Positions 34,837-44,421 of a stretch of DNA of 64,000 nucleotides are shown here, one piece after another. The stretch lies in NCBI RefSeq assembly GCF_001922345.1, contig NZ_CP018812.1:2170001-2234000 (forward strand). Reading direction: 5' to 3'. Under the pieces are notes generated by a model that was not told the DNA's origin, did not search any database, and worked only from the letters and a program-made list of their open reading frames with translations. The position numbers and the translations under genes are program-made. Source of the DNA: Paraburkholderia sp. SOS3 (GTDB taxonomy: Bacteria; Pseudomonadota; Gammaproteobacteria; Burkholderiales; Burkholderiaceae). Position 1 is the stretch's first letter. The number at the start of each line of letters is the position of its first letter.

Positions 34837-35535
34837 TCACGTCGCCTTGCCGTCTTCGTTGCCGTCTTCATTACCGATTTCGTTGCCGATTTCGTTGCCG
34901 AGGTCGACGGCTGACCTACCGGGCATCAATAATTTGCGCGGTCCGCTGACGAACGCGCTGCCGGGCTCGTAAAAGCGCAGCAGCCGGTGCATCTCGCGCG
35001 ACAGGCCGATGCGTGTCGTCGTCGCGACCGGCACGGCCTTCGCGCGTGGAATCGCGCCGAGCCAGAGCCCCGTGCCCGTGCATAGATCGACGCCGTTCTG
35101 CTGCGGCCCGACACCGAACGCAAGCGTGAGCCGTCCGGGACCGCGCGCGAGATCGCGCAGGGCGATAGCGGGACGGCGCACCTGCATCCAGGCGATGCCT
35201 TCGAGCGGTTCGACCGCGCGCAACAGCACGCCGGCGCCGATGCCTTCATCTTCGGCAGACACGTTCAACATGTAGGACAGCCCATAGGTGAGCCGCACAT
35301 ACGCGTGCCCCGGCGCGAGAAACAGCGATTCGTTGTATTGCCGGCGGCCGATGAACGCGTATCCGGTCGAGTCGCCGACCGGATATGCCTCGGTTTCGAC
35401 GATGCGACCGCTGATGCGTCCTTCCGCCATGTCGTGCACAAGACACTTGCCGACCAGATACCGCGCGAGCTCCGTCGCGTCGACCGGCAATGCCGCGCGC
35501 TCGAGCGGCGCGATGCGCCACGTCTTTTCATTCAT
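34837..35535 (-). CDS. 3-methyladenine DNA glycosylase (AAG/MPG family)
   Basis: 232 residues. Excises alkylated purines from DNA. The catalytic Glu is E49 in [12 protein letters not shown], with [12 protein letters not shown] and the tyrosines of the intercalating region. The last ~17 residues are made of GNEI/GNED units from a 12-bp tandem repeat, lying after the conserved C-terminus. ATG at 35535 begins the conserved domain; the frame continues upstream to 35625 without support. Confidence 0.9.
   Translation of the reverse strand: MNEKTWRIAPLERAALPVDATELARYLVGKCLVHDMAEGRISGRIVETEAYPVGDSTGYAFIGRRQYNESLFLAPGHAYVRLTYGLSYMLNVSAEDEGIGAGVLLRAVEPLEGIAWMQVRRPAIALRDLARGPGRLTLAFGVGPQQNGVDLCTGTGLWLGAIPRAKAVPVATTTRIGLSREMHRLLRFYEPGSAFVSGPRKLLMPGRSAVDLGNEIGNEIGNEDGNEDGKAT
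34849..34896 (-). repeat. 12-bp in-frame tandem repeat at the 3' end of the glycosylase gene
   Basis: Four 12-bp units (plus-strand pattern GCCGTCTTCGTT / GCCGATTTCGTT), encoding [16 protein letters not shown] at the very C-terminus, after the conserved glycosylase fold. The units keep frame and could vary in number without affecting the core. Confidence 0.85.
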
Positions 35536-35884
35536 TCGTCTGTCTCGCCGTGCGCGTTTCGCGACCCGTGCCATGCGCCCGAAAGCAAGCCGGTTCGCGC
35601 GTCTTCGCGAAATCCGTTGTGTCAAAACCTCAGTCGCTTTCCGTAAGCGATCACTGTGGAACCAATTGCGGTATCTTTACACTCCGACAGACGTCCGCAT
35701 GGCAGCCGTAACAGCCGGCCACCACAGTTTGTCAGTAGGCCACGTTCGGGTTTTCACCCGGGTTTCGCCGTACACCGCAGCACCGTTCCACGCGTTTTCA
35801 TCCCAGAAGTAGAGAAGTTGGTAGTGCAGTGGTCCCCCATCCCGGGGCTGACCGTCGCTTAAGCATGACAACAGGAGAAAGTGA
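35536..35884. other. Divergent intergenic region, glycosylase / BON gene
   Basis: 349 bases without a supported gene. A TACACT hexamer at about 35679 is a possible -10 for the BON gene, but no acceptable -35 lies 16-18 bases upstream. An AGGAG ribosome binding site lies at 35872-35876. Nothing else recognisable. Confidence 0.4.
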
Positions 35885-36253
35885 ATGAAGGCGATCCAGG
35901 CAATCAAGGTGGTAGGTGGCGCACTGATCGTACTCGCGTCGCTCAACGCGTATTCGCAGGCAAGCGATACCGGCGCGGACATGAGCACGCAGCCGAGTGC
36001 GAAGCAACAGCACAAGGCCATGAAGAAGGCCGACCGTGTTCTCGCACGCAAGGTGCGCGGCGCGCTCGCTAAGGCGAAGGGCGTCAGCGCCGCGAATATC
36101 ATCGTCCGTGCCAACGCGAGCACCGGCGACGTGTGGCTCGAAGGCTCGGTGCCGGAACAGCCGCAAGTCGAGCAGTCCACGCAGGTCGCGCAAGGCGTAG
36201 CGGGCGTGAAGAACGTCAAGAACGACCTGACGATCCGCCCGGTCGGTCAGTAA
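35885..36253 (+). CDS. BON-domain periplasmic protein
   Basis: 122 residues. Sec-type signal peptide (MKAIQAIKVVGGALIVLASLNAYSQA) followed by a single BON domain (~48-118: ARKVRGALAKAKGVSAANIIVRANASTGDVWLEGSVPEQ...VAGVKNVKNDLTI). BON proteins associate with membranes or peptidoglycan and are often osmotic-stress related (OsmY type), though OsmY has two copies. Strong ribosome binding site AGGAG before ATG. Precise role unknown. Confidence 0.88.
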   Translation: MKAIQAIKVVGGALIVLASLNAYSQASDTGADMSTQPSAKQQHKAMKKADRVLARKVRGALAKAKGVSAANIIVRANASTGDVWLEGSVPEQPQVEQSTQVAQGVAGVKNVKNDLTIRPVGQ

Positions 36254-36367
36254 CGCGTCCTGTAACGACGCACGCACCGCTCTTCTTCGTGAAGAGCGGT
36301 GTCCTGGAGTCCGGTTCCCGTTCAGTTGTCCCCCGCTTTTCGCTGGCAGTTCTGCCCCGCTTCTCCC

Positions 36368-36912
36368 TCAATTTTCAAACTCCCGTCGCAACTCGCGCGC
36401 AATGACGATCTGCTGGATCTGCGTCGTGCCTTCGTAGATGCGAAACAGCCGTACGTCGCGGTAAAAACGCTCGATGCCGTACTTGCCGAGCGACAGGCCA
36501 GGCGTGCCCGCTTCGACCAGAAATGCCGAGATCGCACCGGCGCCGTTGCCGGTTGCATCGGTGCGCGCCATCACGGGCGCGGCAAATACTTCTGCTTCTG
36601 TGCCCGCGTGCCGTCGAGCACGATGCCGGTCGAGCCAATGCCGTTGTTGCTGCCGATTGCCGAATGAAACGCCGGCGACGTTTTGCCGAGTTCGAACGCA
36701 ACGAGCACTTCTTCCGCCATCGTGAGGCCCAAGCCGCCGTATTCTTCGGGAAGGCACAGGCCGAACAGCCCGAGATCCTTCATTTCCGTCAGCAGCACGG
36801 CCGGAACCCGGTCAGTCTGCGCAACGATTTCCTCGTTCGGCACAAGCCGTTCACGGACAAAGCGTGTAATGCTGGCGAGCAACAGGTTCAGGGTTTCCCG
36901 GTCTCTGACCAT
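36368..36912 (-). pseudogene. Acyl-CoA dehydrogenase, internally deleted and frameshifted
   Basis: Remnant of a ~375-residue flavoprotein. The N-terminal part (36912 down to about 36580) reads MVRDRETLNLLLASITRFVRERL...PEEYGGLGLTMAEE..., then ends. In another frame, the middle piece ARTDATGNGAGAISAFLVEAGTPGLSLGK is followed directly by the C-terminal piece YGIERFYRDVRLFRIYEGTTQIQQIV. Regions that should separate these pieces (FAD/substrate domain and most of the C-terminal helical bundle, with the catalytic Glu) are missing. At least two deletions and a frame change are required, so it is non-functional. Confidence 0.9.
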
Positions 36913-37067
36913 CGCGATGCACCTCCGGAGTCGTCGTTCTCACATCGCATAAATATTATTATATTTCAACGAATTAGAGTACATTCTTAACCTAATAAAT
37001 GAATTGTCGATGAGCGCTCTAGCGCGCGGATTGCGCGGTTTGAGCAAGAACAAAAAGGACTCAACGA
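36913..37067. other. AT-rich intergenic segment before the CaCA antiporter
   Basis: 155 bases; 36945-37010 is strikingly AT-rich (ATAAATATTATTATATTTCAACGAATTAG). It lies between the broken acyl-CoA dehydrogenase and the antiporter gene and may hold the antiporter promoter. No confident -35/-10 pair. AAGGA at 37053 serves as ribosome binding site. Confidence 0.4.
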
Positions 37068-38150
37068 ATGACCACTTCTTCGTCCGTGCTGCCTCGCTGG
37101 ACCATCGTCACGCCGATCGGCGCATGGATCGTGTTCGGCGCCGCGTTGGCGTTTCCCGGGCAAGGCGTGCTGCTCGCGCTGGTCGGCATCGCGCTTGCCG
37201 GCTCCGTATTCGCGGGCGTTCACCATGCTGAGGTCGTCGCGCATCGCGTGGGCGAGCCGTTCGGCACGCTCGTGCTGGCGGTCGCCGTCACAGTGATCGA
37301 AGTCGCGCTGATCGTGTCGGTCATGTTATCGGCCGGGCCTGAAAAAGCGGGGCTGGCGCGCGACACGGTGTTTGCCGCCGTGATGATCGTCTGCAACGGC
37401 ATTGTCGGCATTTGCCTGCTGGTCGGCGGGCTGCACCATCGCGAGCAGGGCTTCCAGATTCGCGGGGCGAGCGCTGCGCTCGCGGTGCTCGCGTCGTTGT
37501 CCGTGCTTACGCTCGTCATGCCGAATTTCACGCGCACGAGCCCGGGCCCCGTGCTGTCTTCATCGCAGCTGGCGTTCGCAGGCGTGTCGTCGCTCGTGCT
37601 GTACGGCGTGTTCGTGTTCGTGCAGACCGTGCGGCATCGCGATTATTTTCTTGCGGACGTGGCCGACGAAAACGTCCACGCGGCGCCGCCCAGCGGCGCC
37701 ACCGCGCTGCTGAGCCTCGTGCTGCTGTTCGTGTCGCTGGTGGCCGTCGTGCTGCTCGCGAAGCTGCTGTCGCCGTCGATCGAACGCGCGGTCGCCGACG
37801 CGGGCGCGCCGCCGGCTGTCGTCGGTATCGTGATCGCGGCGCTCGTGCTGCTGCCCGAGGGTTATGCCGCAGTACGCGCCGCGCGCGCGGACCGACTGCA
37901 GACGAGCCTGAACCTCGCGCTCGGTTCAGCGCTGGCGAGCATCGGGCTCACGATTCCGACCGTGGCAGTCGTGATCCTGTGGACCGGCCAGCCGCTCGTG
38001 CTCGGCATCGACGGCAAGGACACGGTCATGCTGATTCTTACGCTGCTGGTCGGCACGCTGACCCTCAGCACCGGGCGCACGACGATTCTGCAGGGCGCCG
38101 TGCATCTGTCGCTGTTCGCGGCGTATCTGTTTCTGTCGGTGGTGCCGTGA
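37068..38150 (+). CDS. CaCA-family cation/proton antiporter (ChaA-like)
   Basis: 360 residues with about 11 membrane segments and two inverted alpha repeats typical of the family: GEPFGTLVLAVAVTVIEVALI in the first half, and LPEGYAAVRAARADRLQTSLNLALGSALASIGL in the second. The acidic residues (Glu in each repeat) that carry the cation are present. Likely a Ca2+, Na+ or K+/H+ exchanger in the inner membrane; the ion cannot be chosen from sequence. ATG preceded by AAGGA. Convergent with bcsC. Confidence 0.9.
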   Translation: MTTSSSVLPRWTIVTPIGAWIVFGAALAFPGQGVLLALVGIALAGSVFAGVHHAEVVAHRVGEPFGTLVLAVAVTVIEVALIVSVMLSAGPEKAGLARDTVFAAVMIVCNGIVGICLLVGGLHHREQGFQIRGASAALAVLASLSVLTLVMPNFTRTSPGPVLSSSQLAFAGVSSLVLYGVFVFVQTVRHRDYFLADVADENVHAAPPSGATALLSLVLLFVSLVAVVLLAKLLSPSIERAVADAGAPPAVVGIVIAALVLLPEGYAAVRAARADRLQTSLNLALGSALASIGLTIPTVAVVILWTGQPLVLGIDGKDTVMLILTLLVGTLTLSTGRTTILQGAVHLSLFAAYLFLSVVP

Positions 38151-38244
38151 GCGCGTCATTCAATGAGCGCCTCAGTGAGCAGACGGGCAGGCGCGCGGAG
38201 CCGCTTTCAGTCGCGACTCGCGCGCGCCGCGTACGGCGTCCCGC

Positions 38245-41200
38245 TCAATAGTTCGTCGGCTGATACGGCGACGTGAGCGGCGTCGGCGGGAACGTCGTCA
38301 AATAACTGCTCTGCTTCGTAAAGGCGTAGCGCACGTAGACCGCGCCGATGAATTCGCGATACTCGTATGCGTTGCCGAATGACGCCGACGCGCCCACCGT
38401 CAGCTGCGGTGCAAGCTGATATTCGCCGACGGCATCGACCGAGTACGACACGCCTGTGTGGCTTTGCGCCGGATAGACGGCACCCGGATCGGGCGCGAGG
38501 TTCTGGCTGGCCGCCGACGCCTGTTGCTGCGCATTGGTCGGGTAGTATGGCGAACTGTCCTGCCGATAGTGCTGCACGCCGACCGAGCCGCCGAGGTCGT
38601 ACGCAAAGCGGCCGTTCCTGCCGGTCCAGCGGATCGGTATATTCAGGATCACGTACTGCTGCGGGCTGAAATAACCGCCCTGGCCGAGCGTGAAAAACGA
38701 CAGGTTGTTCGCGTAGTGCATCACCGTCGTGTTGACGCCGGCCGTGAAGGTCTGATCCTCGTCCTTGTACAGACGCGTGTAGAAGCCGCCGCCGCCCTTG
38801 CCCGCCGTGTTGCTCTTCACGTTGTGGCCTTCGAGGTACTGGAACTCGCCATTCAGGTAGACGCCGCTCGTGCCGTCGTCCCATGCGAGATCGCCGCGCA
38901 GCCCGTTCTGCGTCACGCCGCCCCACTGCTGACCGGTCGCATCGTCCTTCGTACCCGCATAAGACAGCAGACTGTCGGTGACCGCACGCCGGCCCGCGGT
39001 CAGCTTGTACGACACCTGATCGGTCAGCCCGCCGCTGTACTGCAACCCGCCGACGACGTTCTGCTCGCGAAAGCCGAATGGCGTCGCGCCGACGTCGGCT
39101 TTCAGCCCGCGAATGTCGTAGCCGAGCGACACGCCTACACCGGCCGCATGCTGGGAGCCGGACGGCGTCGTATTGCGTATGAATGCGCCGGAGCCGAAGC
39201 GCGCGAGCGTGTTCGGCGATGCGTCCGACGTGCCGGCATCGAGCGACACCGGCGTCGCCGTAATGACGACGTGGCCGTCGCCCGCATGGATGCGGCCTTC
39301 GAGCGGTGCTTCGATGTCGTTCAGATTCGACAGGCCGTTTTCGCCATTGCGGTTGCGAAACACGATGCCGCCGCCCGCCGTGCTTGTCTGTGCGCGGTTG
39401 ATCTGCGCGAGTTCTTCTTCGACGGTCATCGTCTGCTGCGTTGCCTGCGACGGTGCTTGCGCGGCGGCGGCTTGCGGCAGATACGGCGCGTACAGGCCTG
39501 GCGCATTCATGCGCGGCGCAGGCGCGGGAGGCTGCGGGACGTAGGGCACGAGACCGTAACCCTGGTTCGTATAGCCCTGTGGAACCGGCTGCGGAACATA
39601 AGGCTGCGCTTGATATGGCTGCGCGGCGTATTGCTGCTGCGCTGGTTGCGGGTATGGTTGCTGCGCGAAGCGCTGCTGCGGATAAGGCTGCTGAGGATAG
39701 CCTTGTTGCGGGTAGCCCTGCTGTGGATAGCCCTGCTGCGCATAGGCAGGCGGATACGCGTCCGGAACACCCGCGTTTCGCGCACTGTGGTTCGTCGTGC
39801 CGTGTACGTTCTTACCGGACGTGCGCCGCCTGGCGGTGCTCGCGACGCCCTGCTGCCGAGCGTTGCCGGCCGCCGCTTCCGCTTGCGCCCGGGCGGCTTG
39901 CGCGGACATCGGCCACGGCGTGCTGACGTACCCGTCGCCAGGCTGCGGCGCGTAGCCGCCGGACTGTCCATAGCCCGGCGCGGGCTGCGCGTACGGTTGC
40001 GGCTGCGCATACGCCGAAGCCGGCACAGGCGCAGGTTGCGCGTATCCGCTCGCTTGCTGATAGCCCCCTTGAGCCGCATACGCCGGCGCCGCGTACGACA
40101 CGCCCGCCTCCCCCTGCGCGGGATAAGGCTGCCCGGGCGCGAGACCGCCGCCCGATTGCGACGAACCGTATTGATCCGGACCATAGCCATCCATGTCCGG
40201 CGATGCGGCAGGCAGCGCGCTCGCCGTCGGCGCAATCGGATTCATCGGCGTCGCGGGCGCCGCTGCGACATGCGTCGCACTCTGGGCCGGCTGGATCGGC
40301 GGTAGATAAGCAGGCATATCGGGCATCGGATACGGTTGAGACAAAGACGAAGCGATGTCGACAAACACACCGCGCGAGCCGTCGGCGGGCGCACCGATCG
40401 ACACAGCGGCCCCACCCGGCAACGTACCGCCCGCTGCGCGGTTTGCTGCGCCGGACGGCTCAGCGAACGAAGCCGCAAGCGACGAGGTCGGCACATCGCC
40501 CGCTTCGCCCGTCACCTTGTTCGAAAACGGATTGATGCCAGGCGGCGGAATCGGCCCCGACGGCCGCAGCGGCATATTCCACCCGCTTTGCGCGCCTTGC
40601 GCGCCCGGCGCCGCCGACGCGCCGCTCTGCGCAAGCAATGCGCGCCGCAGGTACTGCGCGGCAAGCGTGTCCTTGCCTTGCGCGCGATACATGCGCCCCG
40701 CGGCAGCGAGCACGTCGAAACTGTCCGGCGCCGCGGCAAGCGCCTGCTTGATGGCCGACTCGGCAAAATCGAAGTCGCGCGCCGACGTCGCGGCCCCCGC
40801 CGCCGCGGTCAGCAAACCGACGTCGCCTGGCCGTTGCGCGAGCGCAAGCCGGTACGTCGCGAGCGCGTTCGAATTGTCCTTTGCCGCGGTGTAAAGCCGC
40901 GCGAGCGCCGCAAGAATATCGGGATCGTTCGGACGTGCGGCGAGCCACGGTCCAAGCACGTCATAGGCGCTCGCCAGATCATTCGACTGCCGCAATGCGT
41001 CGGTACGCCGCACGACGATCGCAACGTTGATCCGCTCGAAGTCGCGCCGCTGCTGCGCCGTGAGCGGCATCGACGAAAGACGGCGCATCGCTTCGCCAAG
41101 TTCGGCGTCCTGGCCCGCGTTGAGCAGAATGCCGGCGTCCGTCAGCAGCAGGTTCGGATCGCCCGGCGCACGCGCGAGCGCGTTGCGCACGATCATCAGC

Positions 41201-43128
41201 GCGCGGCCCGGGTCGCCCGTGTTCACGTAGCCGTTTGCGATCACGCCGATCAATTCGGGGTCCTCTCCGGCGAACGGCTCGGCCGCCTGCAACAGCACGC
41301 GCCCTTGCGCCGCGCGGCCGCTGCGCGCGAGCGCGATCGCTTCGTCGGCCTGCTGATGAACCCATAGGCGGTGCTGCAGCACCGTCATCGGCGGCGTGCG
41401 CTTGTCGACCGCAATCCGGTCGAGCTGGCTCAATCCGTAACGCCAGTCCTGCATGTCGGCCGCGAGCAGCGCGCTTGCATAGAGCGCGTCCGGCATGTCC
41501 GGATGCAATGCGACGAGGCCGTCCATCATGCTCTTCGCGTTCGCATACGCGCCCTGCTTCGCATAGATGCGTGCGAGGTCGAGGCGCAGCCACGGATCGT
41601 CAGGATTGCTCTGCAATGCGTCCTCGAACAGCGTGCGCGCGCTGCCGAGATCGCCGCGCGCTTCCGCCGCGCGCGCCTGCGCGGCCTGGGCGGCGCCGCG
41701 CAGCTTGTCCGTGCCGCCAACCTTCTCGCGCTGTTCGTCGGTCAACTGATTCGCGAAGGCGAGTGCTTCGTCGCCGCGTCCTTGCGCGGCGAGCGCGCCG
41801 ACCAGTCCGCGAATCGCGTCGGGGTTGTCCGCCTGGCGCCGTAGCGCCATGCGGAACGCCGCTTCGGCGCCGCGCGGGTCGCCCGTTTGCAGCAGCAGGT
41901 CGCCAAGCGCGGTCTGTGCGGTCACGTCGCCGGGGCTTACGGTGATCGCGCGCTCGAACGAGGCGCGCGCCTGCGCGAAGTTGCCGTTGCTCTGTTCGCC
42001 GAGGCCTTCGCTCGTGTACATCCAGTAGGTCGCGCTATTGAGCGCTTCGCGCCAGCGCGCGGCGCCGCCCGCCTGCGACGCGCGCTGCAGGTAGTCGTGC
42101 GCCTGCTTGAACTGCTCCTGCTTCAGATACGCGACGCCCATGCCGCCCAACGCATCGGCATCGTTAGGCGAAGTCGCGAGCACCGACGAGAAGCGTGCCT
42201 TCGCGACCACGAGATCGCCACGGTCGAGCGCGGCGAAGCCGTCGGCGATCGTGCGGCCGCGCGCGTCGACCGTAGCGTCCTGCTGCGCGCGTTCGCGCGC
42301 CCGGCGGTCCTGATCGGCGAGCGAGTCCGCGCGCGCCTTGACCGGCACGTCGTCCGGCACGACGTTCAGGTAAGCCTGGAAGAGCGGCGCGTCGGAGGCG
42401 CGCACGCCCAGCCAGAGCAATGCCTGGCGCCAGCTCGCTTTTGCCTGCGCGCCGACCGTGGGGTCGTTCGCGAGTTGCGCGAGCCGCGCGATGCCGTCGC
42501 GCCGGTTCGCTTCGCGGTAGGTCAATTGCTGCGCGTAGGCGAGCGCGAAACGCGGGTCTTCCGGATGTTCGCGCGCCAGCTGCTCGAGGCCGCGCCGCGC
42601 CTCTTCCCAGCCCTGCGGCGTACCGCCGAGCGTCTGGTAGTACTCGAGCGCAAGCTGCGGATCGGCGGGCTTCGCGCCGAGCGCCTGCCGGTACTGCTGC
42701 GCGGCCGACGCGGCCTGGCCGCTTTGCGCAAGACGCCTCGCATCGTTGACGGCCTGATCGGTCGGGCTCGCTTCGCCAAGACGCCGCGCGAACTCGCCGA
42801 TCGCCGGGTAATCCGGCGCCGCCGCGCGCAGTCGCGCGAGGTACTGCTGCGCGCCGCTGCCATCCTTGCGGTCGGCGAGCACGACACCCATGCCGTACAG
42901 CGCGTCGGGCTGTTTCGGCTCGATACGCAGGACCTTCTGCCACGCCTGTTCGGCGAGATCGCCGCGCTTGTGCGCCTGCCAGTACTTACCCTGATCGATC
43001 AGCACCTTGAGCGGATCGCTTGCCGGCGTTTGCGCTCCGGTTTGTGCAAGCGCGGTCATCGGCGCCGCTGCGCCGGCCCCGAACCCGAGCAGAACGCCGA
43101 TTACGAGCGCGCGTGGGCGGGTGAGCAT
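38245..43128 (-). CDS. bcsC: Cellulose synthase outer-membrane export protein
   Basis: 1627 residues, clearly longer than usual (about 1150-1350). Signal peptide (cleavage near ALAQTG), then TPR repeats over ~35-840 that form the periplasmic scaffold, a ~390-residue low-complexity linker (~845-1235) rich in Pro, Gln, Tyr and Ala with GYPQQ repeats, and a C-terminal BCSC_C beta-barrel (~1236-1627), which forms the outer-membrane pore. ATG at 43128 has GGGAG 5 bases upstream and lies inside the 3' end of bcsZ (28-base overlap). Last gene of the bcs operon. The frame runs on upstream in the bcsZ antiframe; that part is not coding. Confidence 0.93.
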   Translation of the reverse strand: MLTRPRALVIGVLLGFGAGAAAPMTALAQTGAQTPASDPLKVLIDQGKYWQAHKRGDLAEQAWQKVLRIEPKQPDALYGMGVVLADRKDGSGAQQYLARLRAAAPDYPAIGEFARRLGEASPTDQAVNDARRLAQSGQAASAAQQYRQALGAKPADPQLALEYYQTLGGTPQGWEEARRGLEQLAREHPEDPRFALAYAQQLTYREANRRDGIARLAQLANDPTVGAQAKASWRQALLWLGVRASDAPLFQAYLNVVPDDVPVKARADSLADQDRRARERAQQDATVDARGRTIADGFAALDRGDLVVAKARFSSVLATSPNDADALGGMGVAYLKQEQFKQAHDYLQRASQAGGAARWREALNSATYWMYTSEGLGEQSNGNFAQARASFERAITVSPGDVTAQTALGDLLLQTGDPRGAEAAFRMALRRQADNPDAIRGLVGALAAQGRGDEALAFANQLTDEQREKVGGTDKLRGAAQAAQARAAEARGDLGSARTLFEDALQSNPDDPWLRLDLARIYAKQGAYANAKSMMDGLVALHPDMPDALYASALLAADMQDWRYGLSQLDRIAVDKRTPPMTVLQHRLWVHQQADEAIALARSGRAAQGRVLLQAAEPFAGEDPELIGVIANGYVNTGDPGRALMIVRNALARAPGDPNLLLTDAGILLNAGQDAELGEAMRRLSSMPLTAQQRRDFERINVAIVVRRTDALRQSNDLASAYDVLGPWLAARPNDPDILAALARLYTAAKDNSNALATYRLALAQRPGDVGLLTAAAGAATSARDFDFAESAIKQALAAAPDSFDVLAAAGRMYRAQGKDTLAAQYLRRALLAQSGASAAPGAQGAQSGWNMPLRPSGPIPPPGINPFSNKVTGEAGDVPTSSLAASFAEPSGAANRAAGGTLPGGAAVSIGAPADGSRGVFVDIASSLSQPYPMPDMPAYLPPIQPAQSATHVAAAPATPMNPIAPTASALPAASPDMDGYGPDQYGSSQSGGGLAPGQPYPAQGEAGVSYAAPAYAAQGGYQQASGYAQPAPVPASAYAQPQPYAQPAPGYGQSGGYAPQPGDGYVSTPWPMSAQAARAQAEAAAGNARQQGVASTARRRTSGKNVHGTTNHSARNAGVPDAYPPAYAQQGYPQQGYPQQGYPQQPYPQQRFAQQPYPQPAQQQYAAQPYQAQPYVPQPVPQGYTNQGYGLVPYVPQPPAPAPRMNAPGLYAPYLPQAAAAQAPSQATQQTMTVEEELAQINRAQTSTAGGGIVFRNRNGENGLSNLNDIEAPLEGRIHAGDGHVVITATPVSLDAGTSDASPNTLARFGSGAFIRNTTPSGSQHAAGVGVSLGYDIRGLKADVGATPFGFREQNVVGGLQYSGGLTDQVSYKLTAGRRAVTDSLLSYAGTKDDATGQQWGGVTQNGLRGDLAWDDGTSGVYLNGEFQYLEGHNVKSNTAGKGGGGFYTRLYKDEDQTFTAGVNTTVMHYANNLSFFTLGQGGYFSPQQYVILNIPIRWTGRNGRFAYDLGGSVGVQHYRQDSSPYYPTNAQQQASAASQNLAPDPGAVYPAQSHTGVSYSVDAVGEYQLAPQLTVGASASFGNAYEYREFIGAVYVRYAFTKQSSYLTTFPPTPLTSPYQPTNY
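39673..39747 (-). repeat. 15-bp in-frame repeat in bcsC (GYPQQ units)
   Basis: Five consecutive 15-bp units encode GYPQQ-like pentapeptides in the Pro/Gln/Tyr-rich linker between the TPR scaffold and the beta-barrel of BcsC. The periodicity and frame preservation suggest expansion by slippage or recombination. Confidence 0.9.
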
Positions 43129-44420
43129 ACGGTCTCCCAACGCGGCTGCAGCCGGCCGGTTGCATCGAAGCGGTAGCGGCCGTCGGCGGCGCCGGTGCCG
43201 AACAGCATCAGAACCTCGTCGTAGTAGACGGGCTGGTTGCCGCCACGCGCGGACGCGCCGGACGACGTTGCGTCGGTCGCCGCGGTGCTGGCCGCCGATG
43301 CTCCGAGCGCGGCCAGATGCGCTTGCGCGAGATTCGCCGCGCGTGCGTCGTTGAACGCGCGCAGATAGGGCAGCAGCGCGCCCCAGAAGCCAGGCGGCGC
43401 TTCGCCTTGCACGACGCCGCTCGTCGTCATCACGCGCTCCGGCGGCACGCCGGTTTTCGCGATCTGCTCGCGCATCCCGCCGAGCGCATCGAGCCACGGT
43501 TTCGCGAGCGGATCGGACGCGTCGGTCAGGCCCGCCCACAGGTACACGCGAATCGCGTCGTAACTGCCGATGTCGCCGTTTTTCGGATCGACAACGAAGC
43601 GGCCGTCGCGCCACGCGGCCCAATCGGGTGCGAAGCCGCGCGGTGCCGTGGTTTTCACGAGCGTGTACGCATTGGCCGCAATGCTTGCCCATGGTCCCGA
43701 CGGCGCCTGCGCTGCCAGTGCGCGCAGCACCGGCAGCGGCAGATAGCTCGGATTGAGCCGCGTCGTGCCGCCCGTCTGAAAACCGCGCGGGCCCGGCAGC
43801 AGCATCGGCCCGAGACCGGCGAGCGTGGCGACTTCCTGCTTCCCGATCTGCGTCGCGAGCGCCCAGGCGAGCTTCGAGTACGAAGGCTCGTGCCACAGCC
43901 GCGCGGCTTCGAACAGGTCGTAAGCAATCCAGAGGTCCGAGTCGGATGCGGAGTTCGGATCGAGCACGCCATACGAACCGTCGGGCTTGCGGCCCCACTG
44001 CCAGGCCGGCAACTGCACGTCGGCGCTATCGAAGCGCCCTGCCGAGAGATTCGAGCGCGTCCAGCCCAGCAGCCGGTCGAAGGTCGTGCGATCGTTCGCG
44101 ACCAGGGCGAAAAACATCGCGTACGACTGCCCTTCCGAGGTGGTCTGCTGCACCGCCGTCGAATAGTCGACGACGCGGCCGTCCTGCTGCACGAAGCGCG
44201 CGACGAACTGGCGGTAGGCGGTCCAGTCGTCGCAATTCGCGGGTTGGGCCGCACGCGCGTCGGCAGCCGGCGCGGTAAGCGAAAGCGCAAGCGCAAGCGT
44301 CAGCACGCCTGTCAGCGCGCTTGCAGCATCTGCTGCACCCCACACGGCCCGAGACTTCACCCCGCACGCGGACCTCAGTGCCGAGCCGTTCCGATGCGAC
44401 CGATAACGAAGTGTCCGCAT
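43101..44420 (-). CDS. bcsZ: Periplasmic endo-1,4-beta-glucanase, GH8
   Basis: 439 residues. GH8 cellulase that trims nascent cellulose in the periplasm. Catalytic acid is E96 in TTSEGQSYAMF; the general-base Asp lies in SYDAIRVYLW. An N-terminal hydrophobic segment (residues ~36-56) is the signal peptide, preceded by a positively charged stretch. ATG at 44420, 1 base after the bcsB stop. The C-terminus includes an Ala/Ser-rich insert before the final NQPVYYDEVLMLFG. Usual position between bcsB and bcsC. Confidence 0.94.
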   Translation of the reverse strand: MRTLRYRSHRNGSALRSACGVKSRAVWGAADAASALTGVLTLALALSLTAPAADARAAQPANCDDWTAYRQFVARFVQQDGRVVDYSTAVQQTTSEGQSYAMFFALVANDRTTFDRLLGWTRSNLSAGRFDSADVQLPAWQWGRKPDGSYGVLDPNSASDSDLWIAYDLFEAARLWHEPSYSKLAWALATQIGKQEVATLAGLGPMLLPGPRGFQTGGTTRLNPSYLPLPVLRALAAQAPSGPWASIAANAYTLVKTTAPRGFAPDWAAWRDGRFVVDPKNGDIGSYDAIRVYLWAGLTDASDPLAKPWLDALGGMREQIAKTGVPPERVMTTSGVVQGEAPPGFWGALLPYLRAFNDARAANLAQAHLAALGASAASTAATDATSSGASARGGNQPVYYDEVLMLFGTGAADGRYRFDATGRLQPRWETVCSPAHARS

Positions 44421-44421
44421 A

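Noticed and set aside
38245..43998. Continuous 1917-codon frame that would extend bcsC to 43998
   Set aside because: The first ~290 codons are the antiframe of bcsZ and encode no recognisable domain; a good ribosome binding site (GGGAG) and signal peptide place the start at 43128.
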